Part shown: positions 37,581 to 48,309 of the stretch, in pieces | How the letters are laid out: the number at the start of each line of letters is the position of its first letter | Numbering within the stretch: position 1 is the first letter of the stretch | Assembly (NCBI GenBank): GCA_937926105.1 | Contig: CALANS010000028.1 | Coordinates: 186,001-250,000 of the forward strand | Source: an uncultured Actinomycetes bacterium | Lineage (GTDB): Bacteria; Actinomycetota; Actinomycetes; Mycobacteriales; Nakamurellaceae | Direction of reading: 5' to 3' | DNA length: 64,000 nt | Made by a program: the position numbers and the translations under genes | The notes under the pieces: model-generated | What the model was told of the DNA's origin: nothing | Seen by the model: the letters and a program-made list of their open reading frames with translations, nothing else | Databases searched by the model: none

Positions 37581-37703
37581 TCGGCGCCGGCCGATCGTGA
37601 TCATCGACGGGAGCGTGGCAGAACCTCGTCGCGCGATGTGATCCTGCCCGCTTCACCGATCCAGTGTGTGCACGGTCATGGTGCCTGCCTGCCGGGGACC
37701 CAC

Positions 37704-37709
37704 TAGCCT
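37704..37709 (+). promoter_or_regulatory. -10 box TAGCCT of leaderless ppsR-ppdK promoter
   Basis: TAGCCT is followed by 6 nt (GGGCGA) and the ATG at 37716. No Shine-Dalgarno sequence is present. Confidence 0.5.
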
Positions 37710-37715
37710 GGGCGA

Positions 37716-38570
37716 ATGTCGGCGGGCCCCATCGAGATCCATGTCATCGCCGATTCCACCGGCGACACGGCAGCCCGGGTGGCCCGTGCCGCCCAGGCCC
37801 AGTTCGCCAGTCACCCGACGCGGATCATCCGGCATCCGCGCATCACCACCGCGGCGGGGCTCGCCACCGCGTTCGAACGGATCACCGACGGCCAGGGCGC
37901 GGGTGTGACCGTCTTTTCCACGCTGGTCGACGACGGCCTGCGCGCGCTGGTGGTGCAGCGTTGCGAGCAGCTGCGCATCCCGCACTGCGACCTGCTCGGA
38001 CCCGCGCTGGAGGCAATGGAGCGAGCCAGCGGGGACCGCGCCGAACGGATCCCCGCGCGCCCGGTCGGGATCGACTCCGACTACTTCAAGCGGATCGCCG
38101 CGATGGAGTTCGTGGTCAAGCACGACGACGGGCAGTACCTGGAAGGGCTGCGACAGGCGGACATCGTGCTGGTCGGAGTATCCCGCACCGGCAAGACCCC
38201 GCTGTCGATGTATTTGGGCTACCTCGGCTATCGGACCGCGAACGTCCCCCTGGTGCCCGGCATCGCGCCGCCGCCCACGCTGTTCGAGATCGACCGCTGG
38301 AAGATCATCGCCCTGACCATCGATCCGGCGCGGCTGGCCCGGATTCGCACGCGGCGGGTCAAGGCCATCGGCAGCACCGGCGACGCCGGCGGGTACTCTG
38401 CCCTGGCCGCGATCTTCGACGAGTTGGACCGGGCGGCGCAGATCCAACGGCGCCTCGGATGTCCCGTCATCGACACCACCAACCTGGCACTGGAGGAGGC
38501 CGCCGGTCGGGTCATCGACCTGGTCGACGAGCGCCGCCCGCCCAGAAAGGACCAAGGGAGATCAGCGTGA
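37716..38570 (+). CDS. ppsR: Pyruvate phosphate dikinase regulatory protein (ADP-dependent kinase/phosphorylase)
   Basis: A 284-residue DUF299 protein. The P-loop GVSRTGKTPLS (154-164) and the N-terminal IHVIADSTGDTA are diagnostic. The family uses ADP to phosphorylate, and phosphate to dephosphorylate, the Thr two residues before the catalytic His of PPDK or PEP synthase. Here the partner is plainly ppdK, whose GTG start overlaps this stop codon (GTGA). The gene appears leaderless, with TAGCCT 6 nt before the ATG. Confidence 0.92.
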   Translation: MSAGPIEIHVIADSTGDTAARVARAAQAQFASHPTRIIRHPRITTAAGLATAFERITDGQGAGVTVFSTLVDDGLRALVVQRCEQLRIPHCDLLGPALEAMERASGDRAERIPARPVGIDSDYFKRIAAMEFVVKHDDGQYLEGLRQADIVLVGVSRTGKTPLSMYLGYLGYRTANVPLVPGIAPPPTLFEIDRWKIIALTIDPARLARIRTRRVKAIGSTGDAGGYSALAAIFDELDRAAQIQRRLGCPVIDTTNLALEEAAGRVIDLVDERRPPRKDQGRSA

Positions 38571-41227
38571 GCGCCGACAAGTACGTCTACGACCTCGCCG
38601 AGGGCGACGCGTCGATGAAGCCGCTGCTCGGCGGCAAGGGCGCCGGGGTGGCGGAGATGATGCGCATCGGCGTCCCGGTGCCGGACGGCTTCACCGTCAC
38701 CACCGCCGCGTGCGTGGCGACGATGCAGAGCGACGGCGACTGGCCCGATGGATTATGGGATCAGGTGACCACCGCGCTGCGCCGGCTCGAGCAGCGCACC
38801 GGCCGCCGGCTGGGTTCGGCGAACCGCCCGCTGCTGGTGTCGGTCCGGTCCGGGGCCGTGGTGTCCATGCCCGGGATGATGGACACCATCCTGAACCTGG
38901 GTATTGGCGACGACACCGTCGATGCCCTGGGTGCCGAGTCCGGGAATCCCCGTTTCGCCTGGGATGCCTACCGCCGGTTCATCTCCATGTACGGCGAGGT
39001 CGTGGAGGGTGTGCAGTCGTACGTCTATGAGGACGCGCTGGGCGCATTGAAGGCCGATCGGGGAGTCGCCCAGGACACCGAGCTGACCACCGAGGACCTG
39101 ACGGAGCTGGTGGCGACCTTCCGGCGGCTGTCCCGCGAGCAGATCGGCGAGGACCTGCCGACCGACCCGATCGAGCAGTTGCGGCGCGCCATCGACGCGG
39201 TCTTCCGGTCGTGGCTGAACCCGCGCGCCGCGGTGTACCGGCGCGCCAACAACATCCCGGACGACCTGGGCACCGCGGTGAACGTGATGCAGATGGTCTT
39301 CGGCAACCGCGGCGAGACCTCGGCCACCGGCGTGTGTTTCACCCGCAACCCGTCCACCGGCGCCAAGGAGCTCTACGGCGAGTTCCTCACCAACGCGCAG
39401 GGGGAGGACGTGGTCGCCGGGATCCGTACCCCCCGGCCGCTGGCCGAGATGCAATCCGTGCTGCCGCAGGCGTTCGGTCAGCTGACCGACACCATGGCCA
39501 CGCTCGAGGCGCACTACGGGGACATGCAGGACATCGAGTTCACCGTGGAGGACGGCTCGCTGTACCTGCTGCAGACCCGCACCGGCAAGCGGACCGCGAA
39601 TGCCGCCATCGCCATCGCCGCCGACTTGGTGGACGAGGGCGTGATCGACCGTGCTGAGGCGCTGCGCCGGGTGGAGCCGGCCCAGCTGGACCAGCTGCTG
39701 CACCCGGCGATCGACCCGGCCGCGAAGGGCGAGCCGCTGACCACGGGTCTGAACGCATCGCCTGGCGCGGCGGTGGGTGGCGTGGTCTTCGACGCCGTCG
39801 CCGCAGAGGAGCGCGGCCACGCCGGCGAGAAGGTGGTCCTGGTGCGGTGGGAGACCACCCCGGACGACATCGCCGGAGTCATTGCCGCGCAGGGCGTGCT
39901 GACGGCGCACGGCGGGATGACCTCGCACGCCGCGGTGGTGGCGCGGGGCATGGGCAAGCCGTGCGTGGCCGGTGCGCCGGATGTGCACATCGACGCGGCC
40001 GGCAAGGCGGTGACGATCGCCGGGCAGGTTCTGCACGAGGGCGACGTGATCACCCTGGACGGCTCGACCGGCGAGGTGTTCGCCGGGGCGTTGCCGCTGG
40101 TGCCGCCGCAAGTGACGGACGCCTTCACCCGGGTCGTCGGCTGGGCGGACGAGGTGCGGCGGCTGGGGGTGCGCGCCAATGCCGATACCGGCGAGGATGC
40201 CCGCCGAGCGCGCGAGTTCGGCGCGCAGGGCATCGGGCTGTGCCGCACCGAGCACATGTTCATGGACGAGGCGCGGCTGCCGGCGGTCCGCGCCATGATC
40301 CTGGCCGAGGACGACGAGGGTCGGGCCGCGGCGCTGGAGCAGATCCTGCCCATGCAGCAGGGCGACTTCGAGGAGATCCTGACCGCGATGAGCGGTCTGC
40401 CGGTGACGATCCGGCTGCTCGACCCGCCGCTGCACGAGTTCCTGCCGTCGGTGACCGAGCAGGCGCTCACGGTGCAGCGGCTGCAGGCAGACGGCTCGGG
40501 GGCCGGCTCGGATCGGTTGGCCGCCGCGGAGTCGCTGCTGGCCCGGGTGCGCGAGCTGGCGGAGCAGAACCCGATGCTGGGCACCAGGGGCGTGCGGCTG
40601 GCACTGCTGTATCCGCAGATCCCGGAGATGCAGGTTCGCGCGATTGCCCGTGCGGCGCTGGCGGTCTCGGCCGCGGGGCAGGACCCGCACGTGGAGATCA
40701 TGATCCCGCTGGTGGCCTTCGACGAGGAGCTGCGGCGCATGCGGGAGCTGGTCCAGCGGGTGATGGACGAGGAGTTTTCCGCCGCCGGCCGATCGCTGCC
40801 CTACACGGTGGGCACCATGATCGAGCTGCCCCGGGCCGCCCTGGTGGCCGACCAGATCGCCGCGCACGCGGACTTTTTCTCCTTCGGCACCAACGATCTG
40901 ACGCAGACCACGCTGGGCATTTCCCGGGACGACGCGGAGGGCAAGTTCCTGGCCGCGTACCTGGCCGACGGGATCGTGCGGGCCAACCCGTTCGCCTCCG
41001 TCGATCCGGACGGGGTCGGGCAACTGGTGGGTATCGGTGTGCAGAAGGGGCGCGACGTGAAACCGGGGCTCAAGGTCGGAGTGTGCGGCGAGCACGGTGG
41101 CGACCCGGCCTCCATCGCGGTCTTCGAGCGCATCGGGCTGGACTACGTGTCCTGCTCCCCGTACCGGGTGCCGATCGCCCGGTTCGCCGCGGCGCGAGCG
41201 GCTCTGGACGCGCAGCGCGAGGGCTGA
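38567..41227 (+). CDS. ppdK: Pyruvate, phosphate dikinase
   Basis: An 886-residue enzyme that interconverts pyruvate, ATP and phosphate with PEP, AMP and pyrophosphate. The N-terminal ATP-grasp region begins KYVYDLAEGDASMKPLLGGK. The swivelling phosphohistidine domain has GGMTSHAAVVARGMGKPCVAG with catalytic His454 and regulatory Thr452. The C-terminal barrel includes GIGLCRTEHMF, EIMIPLV, SFGTNDLTQTT and GVCGEHGGDP with the catalytic Cys. The GTG at 38567 overlaps the ppsR stop and has AAGGGAG upstream. Together with its regulator it sets the PEP/pyruvate balance, and supports growth on carbon entering through pyruvate or acetyl-CoA. Confidence 0.95.
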   Translation: MSADKYVYDLAEGDASMKPLLGGKGAGVAEMMRIGVPVPDGFTVTTAACVATMQSDGDWPDGLWDQVTTALRRLEQRTGRRLGSANRPLLVSVRSGAVVSMPGMMDTILNLGIGDDTVDALGAESGNPRFAWDAYRRFISMYGEVVEGVQSYVYEDALGALKADRGVAQDTELTTEDLTELVATFRRLSREQIGEDLPTDPIEQLRRAIDAVFRSWLNPRAAVYRRANNIPDDLGTAVNVMQMVFGNRGETSATGVCFTRNPSTGAKELYGEFLTNAQGEDVVAGIRTPRPLAEMQSVLPQAFGQLTDTMATLEAHYGDMQDIEFTVEDGSLYLLQTRTGKRTANAAIAIAADLVDEGVIDRAEALRRVEPAQLDQLLHPAIDPAAKGEPLTTGLNASPGAAVGGVVFDAVAAEERGHAGEKVVLVRWETTPDDIAGVIAAQGVLTAHGGMTSHAAVVARGMGKPCVAGAPDVHIDAAGKAVTIAGQVLHEGDVITLDGSTGEVFAGALPLVPPQVTDAFTRVVGWADEVRRLGVRANADTGEDARRAREFGAQGIGLCRTEHMFMDEARLPAVRAMILAEDDEGRAAALEQILPMQQGDFEEILTAMSGLPVTIRLLDPPLHEFLPSVTEQALTVQRLQADGSGAGSDRLAAAESLLARVRELAEQNPMLGTRGVRLALLYPQIPEMQVRAIARAALAVSAAGQDPHVEIMIPLVAFDEELRRMRELVQRVMDEEFSAAGRSLPYTVGTMIELPRAALVADQIAAHADFFSFGTNDLTQTTLGISRDDAEGKFLAAYLADGIVRANPFASVDPDGVGQLVGIGVQKGRDVKPGLKVGVCGEHGGDPASIAVFERIGLDYVSCSPYRVPIARFAAARAALDAQREG

Positions 41228-41240
41228 GCGCTGCCCTTCC

Positions 41241-41339
41241 GCGCTTATCAACGTGCCTCGCGCGTACGAACTCGGCCGAAATGTGACGGGTGTGACAGGA
41301 GTTGCCGAGTTCAGCCGCGCCTGCCGAATTGATAAGCGC
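41241..41339. repeat. Nested four-arm inverted repeat between convergent genes
   Basis: Outer arms GCGCTTATCAA (41241-41251) and TTGATAAGCGC (41329-41339) are exact complements. Inner arms GAACTCGGC (41268-41276) and GCCGAGTTC (41304-41312) are also exact. The two gaps between outer and inner arms are both 16 nt and share a GCGCG core in pairing register. The central loop is 27 nt. It fills the 131-bp space between the ppdK and meaB stop codons. It may be a bidirectional terminator, a structured RNA or a small mobile repeat. Confidence 0.75.
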
Positions 41340-41358
41340 CGTACGGGTCGGGGGCGGG

Positions 41359-42357
41359 TCAGCCGGCGTCGAAGGCGGCCAGCATCTCGTCGGCGGCGGC
41401 CACGGCGGTGACGGAGCCCGCCAACACCGCGGGTCGCAGTCGGTCGCGCGCCCCGGCAACGGCCGGCGAATGCTGCAGCCTGGTCAACAACGCGTCCTGA
41501 ACCAGCATGGTCGCCAGCTCCCACTGTTGCGCGCTGCGTTTGGCGGCGATCCCGACCGTGCCCAGGAACTCCCGGTGTCGCGCGACCAGGGTCCACAGCT
41601 CGTCGACCCCGTCACCGGTCAGCCCGGAACATGTCACCACCGGGGGCACCCAGCCGCCGGTGCCGGCGTACACCAGCCGCAGCGCACCGGCCAGTTCCCG
41701 GGCTGCCTCCCGCGCGTCCCCGGCGCGCTCACCGTCGGCCTTGTTGATCGCGACCAGATCGGCGATCTCCAGCACACCGCGTTTGATCCCCTGCAACTGA
41801 TCCCCGGAGCGGGCCAGGCCCAGCAGCAGGAACGTGTCGACCATGCCGGCCGCTGCCGTCTCGGACTGTCCGACACCCACCGTCTCCACCAGCACCACGT
41901 CGTAGCCGGCGGCCTCCAGCAGCGGGATCGTCTGCGCGGTCGCCCGGGTTACCCCGCCGAGGGTGCCGGCGCTCGGGGAGGGACGGATGTAGGCGTCCGG
42001 GTCTGCGGCCAGCGCGGGCATGCGCGTCTTGTCGCCCAACACGGAGCCGCCGGTGCGGGTGGACGACGGGTCGACGGCGAGCACGCCGACCCGGTGCCCG
42101 CTCGCCGTCAGCCGGCCGCCGAGGGTCTCGACGAGGGTGGACTTGCCGGCGCCGGGCACCCCGGAAATGCCCACCCGCCAGGACTTTCCGGCGTGCGGCA
42201 GCAACGTCGCAAGCAGCCGCCTGGATGCCGCCCGGTGGTCCGGCCGGCCGGACTCCACCAAGGTGATGGCCCGGGCCAGTCCCGCTCGATCGCCGGTCCG
42301 TACGGCGGTGGCCAGCTCGCCGATGTCGGGCACGGCCCGGCCGGACTGGGCCGACAT
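41359..42357 (-). CDS. meaB: Methylmalonyl-CoA mutase-associated GTPase MeaB
   Basis: A 332-residue G3E GTPase. The P-loop GVPGAGKST (66-74), the switch region DPSSTRTGGSVLGDKTRM, the DVVLVETVGVGQSE Walker B-like segment and NKADGE (G4) are all visible. MeaB protects methylmalonyl-CoA mutase from inactivation and gates cofactor delivery. It begins 1 nt after the mutase large-subunit stop, so the three genes form one operon. The C-terminal extension of about 60 residues is the usual dimerisation arm. Confidence 0.93.
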   Translation of the reverse strand: MSAQSGRAVPDIGELATAVRTGDRAGLARAITLVESGRPDHRAASRRLLATLLPHAGKSWRVGISGVPGAGKSTLVETLGGRLTASGHRVGVLAVDPSSTRTGGSVLGDKTRMPALAADPDAYIRPSPSAGTLGGVTRATAQTIPLLEAAGYDVVLVETVGVGQSETAAAGMVDTFLLLGLARSGDQLQGIKRGVLEIADLVAINKADGERAGDAREAARELAGALRLVYAGTGGWVPPVVTCSGLTGDGVDELWTLVARHREFLGTVGIAAKRSAQQWELATMLVQDALLTRLQHSPAVAGARDRLRPAVLAGSVTAVAAADEMLAAFDAG

Positions 42358-42358
42358 G

Positions 42359-44586
<2,228 letters not shown>

Positions 44587-44590
<4 letters not shown>

Positions 44591-46497
44591 GACCGTCCTC
44601 CTGCCAGCGCGGCACGCACGGTCTGCGCGAACGCCAGCACGTCATCCCCGAGCGCCACGCTGCCGTCGATCAGGCCGTCCGGCAGCGAGTCGAGCACTCC
44701 GCCGGGCCGACCGGCCACGAACACCGCGGTCGCGCCGGCGGCGCGTGCGGCGGCTGCGGCGGTCTGCAGCCCGGCGGCGTAGTCGGCATCGCCGCCGGCC
44801 AGCATGACGACCGTCCCGGGCTCCGCCACGGAGGCCGCCGGGTTGGCGCTCGGGGATGCTTCGACCACCTGGATTCCCCCCGCGGCCAGCAGGTTTCGGG
44901 TGAACAGCAGCCGGGCTGACGCCGCGGCGGGAGTCCCGATCGTCATCAGCAGCACGTGGCCGGTGACCGGTTCGTCGCGCAGCACCTCGAACGGCTGCGC
45001 CCACCGCGGATATCGGTGGGGTTCGGCGCCGGGGCGGCGCCGGGGCACCTGCGCGGCGCTCTCGGCCGAGTTGGGGAATTCGCTGATCCCGGTGATCGGT
45101 TGCCGGCGGGTGGCGATGCGCCGATCGCGCTCGGCACGGGCGGCGGCGGTGCGGGCCGCCAACGAACCGTCGGCCAGCGCGGCCAGGATGCCGCCGGTCG
45201 ATTCGATCCGGCGGAACTCCGTCCAGGCAGCCTCGGCCATCTCGGCGGTGAGCAGCTCCACGGCATGCGAGCCACCGGCCGGATCGGCCACGGCGCCGAC
45301 GTGTGACTCGCCGAGCAGCAGCGCCGAGATGTTCCGCGCCATCCGCCTGCCGAACTCGTCCGGGATGCCGAGCGCGGAATCGAACGGCAGCACCGTCACC
45401 GCCGTCGCGCCGCCCACGCCGGCGGCGAAGGCTGCCACCGTGGTGCGCAGCAGGTTCACCCACGGGTCGTAGCGGCTGAGCATGGCACGAGAGGTGACGG
45501 CATGTTGGCGCTGCCCGCGGGCGGGCGCCGACACGCCGGAGAGTTCTGCTACCCGGTGCCACACCAGCCGGGCGGCGCGCAATTTCGCGATCGTGCTGAA
45601 CTGGTCGTCGGTAGCCGCATAGCGGAATTCGATGAGCCCGCAAGCAGTGTCGACGTCGAGCCCGGCCGCGTCCAACGCCCGCAGGTACGCCGCGGCGGTC
45701 GCCAGCGAGTACCCGAGTTCGCCGGCGTCCCCGGCGCCCGCATCATGCGCGAGGGTCCCATCCACCACCAGGGCACGGACGCCACACTCCCGCGCAACGG
45801 CGACGGTCTCCGGCAGGTCGCGGAACACGGTGGCGGCGGGGGAGTCTCCCGCGCCGGAGGCATGAGCGATGCCCTGACCGGCGAAGCCGGCATCGGTCAC
45901 GCGGCCCACCGGGTCCGCGCCCAGGTTGCCGTCGGGATGCAGGGTCACCGATCGCGTTCGGGCCACGTCGGTCAGCGCCCGGGCGGCCGCCAGTCCGGTG
46001 CCGGGATGCGCGCCGTCGAGCACCACCGGCGCCATGTCCAGGTGCACACCGTCCAGCACCGCCGCCAGGTCGCCGAGCTCGGTGCCACCGTCGCCGGCCC
46101 GGATCCACAGCGAGCCGACACCACCCTCGAGGTCGGCTAACACCGCCCGGTTCGCCGACGCCGGGTCGGGGTCGGCGATGAGCGCGCGCACCTCCCAGCC
46201 GGTGCCGGCCGGCAGGGACGCGCCGCGCAGGAACGGCGCCGCTCCGGGGGCGACAGCCAGCGCCCCACGAGTTGGGAGGCCGGCCGACCGTTCCGGGGTT
46301 CCCAGCGGGGGCACCACCAGGCCCTCCACGGTGCGGCGCGCCAGCGTGTCCCACGCCGCGGAGTCGGGTGCACCTACCGGCAGGCGGCCGATCTTGCGCA
46401 GCACTCCGGCGGCGGCGGCCGCCCAGGCGGACTCGTCACCGCCCGGCGAGGTGCCCACCGGTCCGGCACCGTTGTCCGATGCGCTGCCGTTCGTCAT
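44587..46497 (-). CDS. mutA: Methylmalonyl-CoA mutase, small (non-catalytic) subunit
   Basis: A 636-residue paralogue of the large subunit. The TIM-barrel half is kept, with [29 protein letters not shown] sequence, [18 protein letters not shown] and [15 protein letters not shown]. The C-terminal flavodoxin-like half is present but has no DxHxxG motif, so it cannot bind B12 through histidine, as expected for this subunit. It is the first gene of the mutA-mutB-meaB operon. Confidence 0.93.
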
Positions 46498-46568
46498 CCC
46501 CCGAGACTATCCAGCCGGTGGTGCCGGGTGCGCAGCCCGGGTTGGGTGGGACCGGAGCCACGAGCTGG

Positions 46569-47501
46569 CTACGCCGGCGGGAAGAGGCCCGCTCGACCCA
46601 CTAGGGCAGGGGTAGCGGCGCCCAATGGCTCGCTGAGCCACCGCGAGATGTCCGTGAGCGCCGCCAGATCCAGCCCGGTATCCAGGCCCTGTCGGTGCAG
46701 CAGGTATCCGACGTCCTCGGTGGCCACGTTGCCGGTCGCGGCCGGGGCGAACGGGCACCCGCCGATGCCGCCGACGCTGGCATCGATCGCTGCCGGGCCC
46801 GCGTCGACCGCGGCCTGCACATTGGCGTACCCCGTGTTACGGGTGTTGTGGAAGTGCCAGCGGAGCGGCACGCCCGCGCACGCCTGCGCGGCGACGTCGC
46901 CAAGAGCACGTACCTGTGACGGCACGCCGACGCCGATGGTGTCGGCGATGGCCAGCTCGTCGGGGCCGAACTGCGCGATCTGGCTGACGATGTCGTGGAC
47001 ACGCTGGAGGGGAACCTCACCCTCGAAGGGGCAGCCGAATGCCGCAGCCAGGGTGATCGTGACTGCCACACCCGCTCGCGCCGCGCGGTCGGTGATCCTG
47101 CCCGCGGTCGCGACCATGTCCTGGATGCCGGCGCCCTGATTGCGGCGGCCGAAGGTCTCCGAGCAGACCACCACCACGTTCACCTCATCGAACCCGACGG
47201 CCAGCGCCCGATCCAGGCCCCGGTCATTGAGCACCAGGCAGCTGTAGCGAACGCCGGCGTCTCGACGTAGCGCGGCGCCGACCTGCTCCGCGTCGGCCAT
47301 CTGGGGCACCAGACGGGGGTGAACGAAACTGGTGGCCTCGATCCGCTGCGCACCGGCCTCGATCAACCGATCGATCAGCTCGATCTTGGTGTCGGTGGGA
47401 ACCAGCGCCTTCTCGTTCTGCAGGCCGTCGCGAGGTCCGACCTCGATGACCTGGATGCGCCGTGCGGTGTTCGGATTCGTCATCCGCTGTGTGTACGCCA
47501 C
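46569..47501 (-). CDS. Hydroxymethylglutaryl-CoA lyase-like enzyme
   Basis: A 310-residue DRE-TIM metallolyase. Conserved features are VIEVGPRDGLQNEKA (catalytic Arg and metal-binding Asp), ATSFVHPRLVPQMAD, the metal-binding HFHNTRNTG and the HMG-CoA lyase signature GGIGGCPFAPAATGNVATEDV with the catalytic Cys. It should cleave a 3-hydroxy-3-methylglutaryl-CoA-like thioester to acetyl-CoA and an oxo acid. The divergent GntR/CoA-transferase/hydantoinase cluster suggests a catabolic role other than leucine breakdown. The GTG at 47501 lies exactly 6 nt after TACAAT and has no ribosome binding site, so the mRNA is probably leaderless. ATG 47483 is the alternative. Confidence 0.85.
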   Translation of the reverse strand: MAYTQRMTNPNTARRIQVIEVGPRDGLQNEKALVPTDTKIELIDRLIEAGAQRIEATSFVHPRLVPQMADAEQVGAALRRDAGVRYSCLVLNDRGLDRALAVGFDEVNVVVVCSETFGRRNQGAGIQDMVATAGRITDRAARAGVAVTITLAAAFGCPFEGEVPLQRVHDIVSQIAQFGPDELAIADTIGVGVPSQVRALGDVAAQACAGVPLRWHFHNTRNTGYANVQAAVDAGPAAIDASVGGIGGCPFAPAATGNVATEDVGYLLHRQGLDTGLDLAALTDISRWLSEPLGAATPALVGRAGLFPPA

Positions 47502-47507
47502 AGGTGA

Positions 47508-47519
47508 ATTGTATGCAAC
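47508..47519 (-). promoter_or_regulatory. GntR-type operator overlapping the -10 box of the HMG-lyase gene
   Basis: ATTGTATGCAAC on the plus strand is a near-palindrome of the TTGTATACAA type bound by FadR/FCD regulators. Its complement contains the -10 box TACAAT (47508-47513), with TTCCGA 18 nt further upstream (47532-47537) as -35. Repressor binding would block this promoter. Confidence 0.65.
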
Positions 47520-47568
47520 ATCCTCTGAGGATCGGAAACTATCCCTTGTGCTGAGTCGATCAATCTCC

Positions 47569-47583
47569 TAGATTGCATGCAAT
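47569..47583 (+). promoter_or_regulatory. gntR promoter and second operator
   Basis: TAGATT (47569-47574) is preceded by TTGTGC (47546-47551) with a 17-nt spacer, a good promoter for the rightward operon. The perfect palindrome ATTGCATGCAAT (47572-47583) overlaps the end of the -10 box and the transcription start, and resembles the operator on the other side. Autorepression by the encoded GntR protein is the simple reading. Confidence 0.65.
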
Positions 47584-47616
47584 ACGTCCGCTTCCCGACC
47601 CATCGAAGGAACCTTG

Positions 47617-48309
47617 ATGCCCGATTCCGCGGCGCCGATCCGCGCAGTCGATCGCGTCGTCGAGGTGCTGCGCGAGCGGATGCTGGACGGCACGCTCGCC
47701 CCTGGGGCCCGGATCGGCGAGATGGAGTTGGCCGAGGGACTCGGGGTGAGCCGCACGCCGGTGCGCGAGGCGTTGGGGCGGCTGGCGGCCGAAGGACTGC
47801 TCGACGTCAGGCCGAATCGCGGAGCACGAGTGGTGGCCTGGTCGCCCGAGCAGCTGGCCGAGATCTTCGAACTGCGTCTACAACTCGAGACCCACGCGGC
47901 ACGCCTGGCCGCGGGTAGGGTCTCCGCCGACCGCATCGACGCGCTGCACCAACTGGCCGAACACATGATGCGGGTGGGGCGGCCCGGAAAGCGCCAGGAC
48001 ATCGCAGAGCTACACGTGGCGAATCGTCAGTTTCACGATCTGCTGGTGGACGCCGCGGCGCAGCCGACCCTGACCGCCGCGCTGTCCACCGCGATCCACG
48101 CGGCGGTGATCCGGCACAACTTCGAGATCTACGACGACGAGTCGATGGTGCGCAGTCTCAACCATCATCGCGAAATCGTGCGAGCGCTGCGGGTGGCCGA
48201 CGGGGACTGGGCCGAGGCCGTGATGCGTGCGCACCTGTGCAACGCGCGAGCGGCGCTGCTGGCCGATGACCGGCCGGTGATCGATGAGGAGGGGGACGGC
48301 GCATCATGA
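47617..48309 (+). CDS. GntR family regulator, FCD type
   Basis: A 230-residue FadR-subfamily repressor. The winged helix (about 12-75) includes LRERMLDGTLAPGARIGE and GVSRTPVREALGRLAAEGLL. The all-helical FCD ligand domain (about 85-215) carries the metal-binding His/Asp set around DIAELHVANRQFHDLLV and LNHHREIVRAL. It probably controls its own operon and the divergent lyase through the two TTG-N4-CAA-type sites next to it. ATG 47617 follows AAGGA by 6 nt. Its stop overlaps the ATG of the CoA-transferase gene. Confidence 0.88.
   Translation: MPDSAAPIRAVDRVVEVLRERMLDGTLAPGARIGEMELAEGLGVSRTPVREALGRLAAEGLLDVRPNRGARVVAWSPEQLAEIFELRLQLETHAARLAAGRVSADRIDALHQLAEHMMRVGRPGKRQDIAELHVANRQFHDLLVDAAAQPTLTAALSTAIHAAVIRHNFEIYDDESMVRSLNHHREIVRALRVADGDWAEAVMRAHLCNARAALLADDRPVIDEEGDGAS

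Noticed and set aside
38753..41596. A 947-codon open frame on the minus strand opposite ppdK
   Set aside because: Antisense shadow of ppdK; no motif, no ribosome binding site, Arg/His/Gln-rich throughout.
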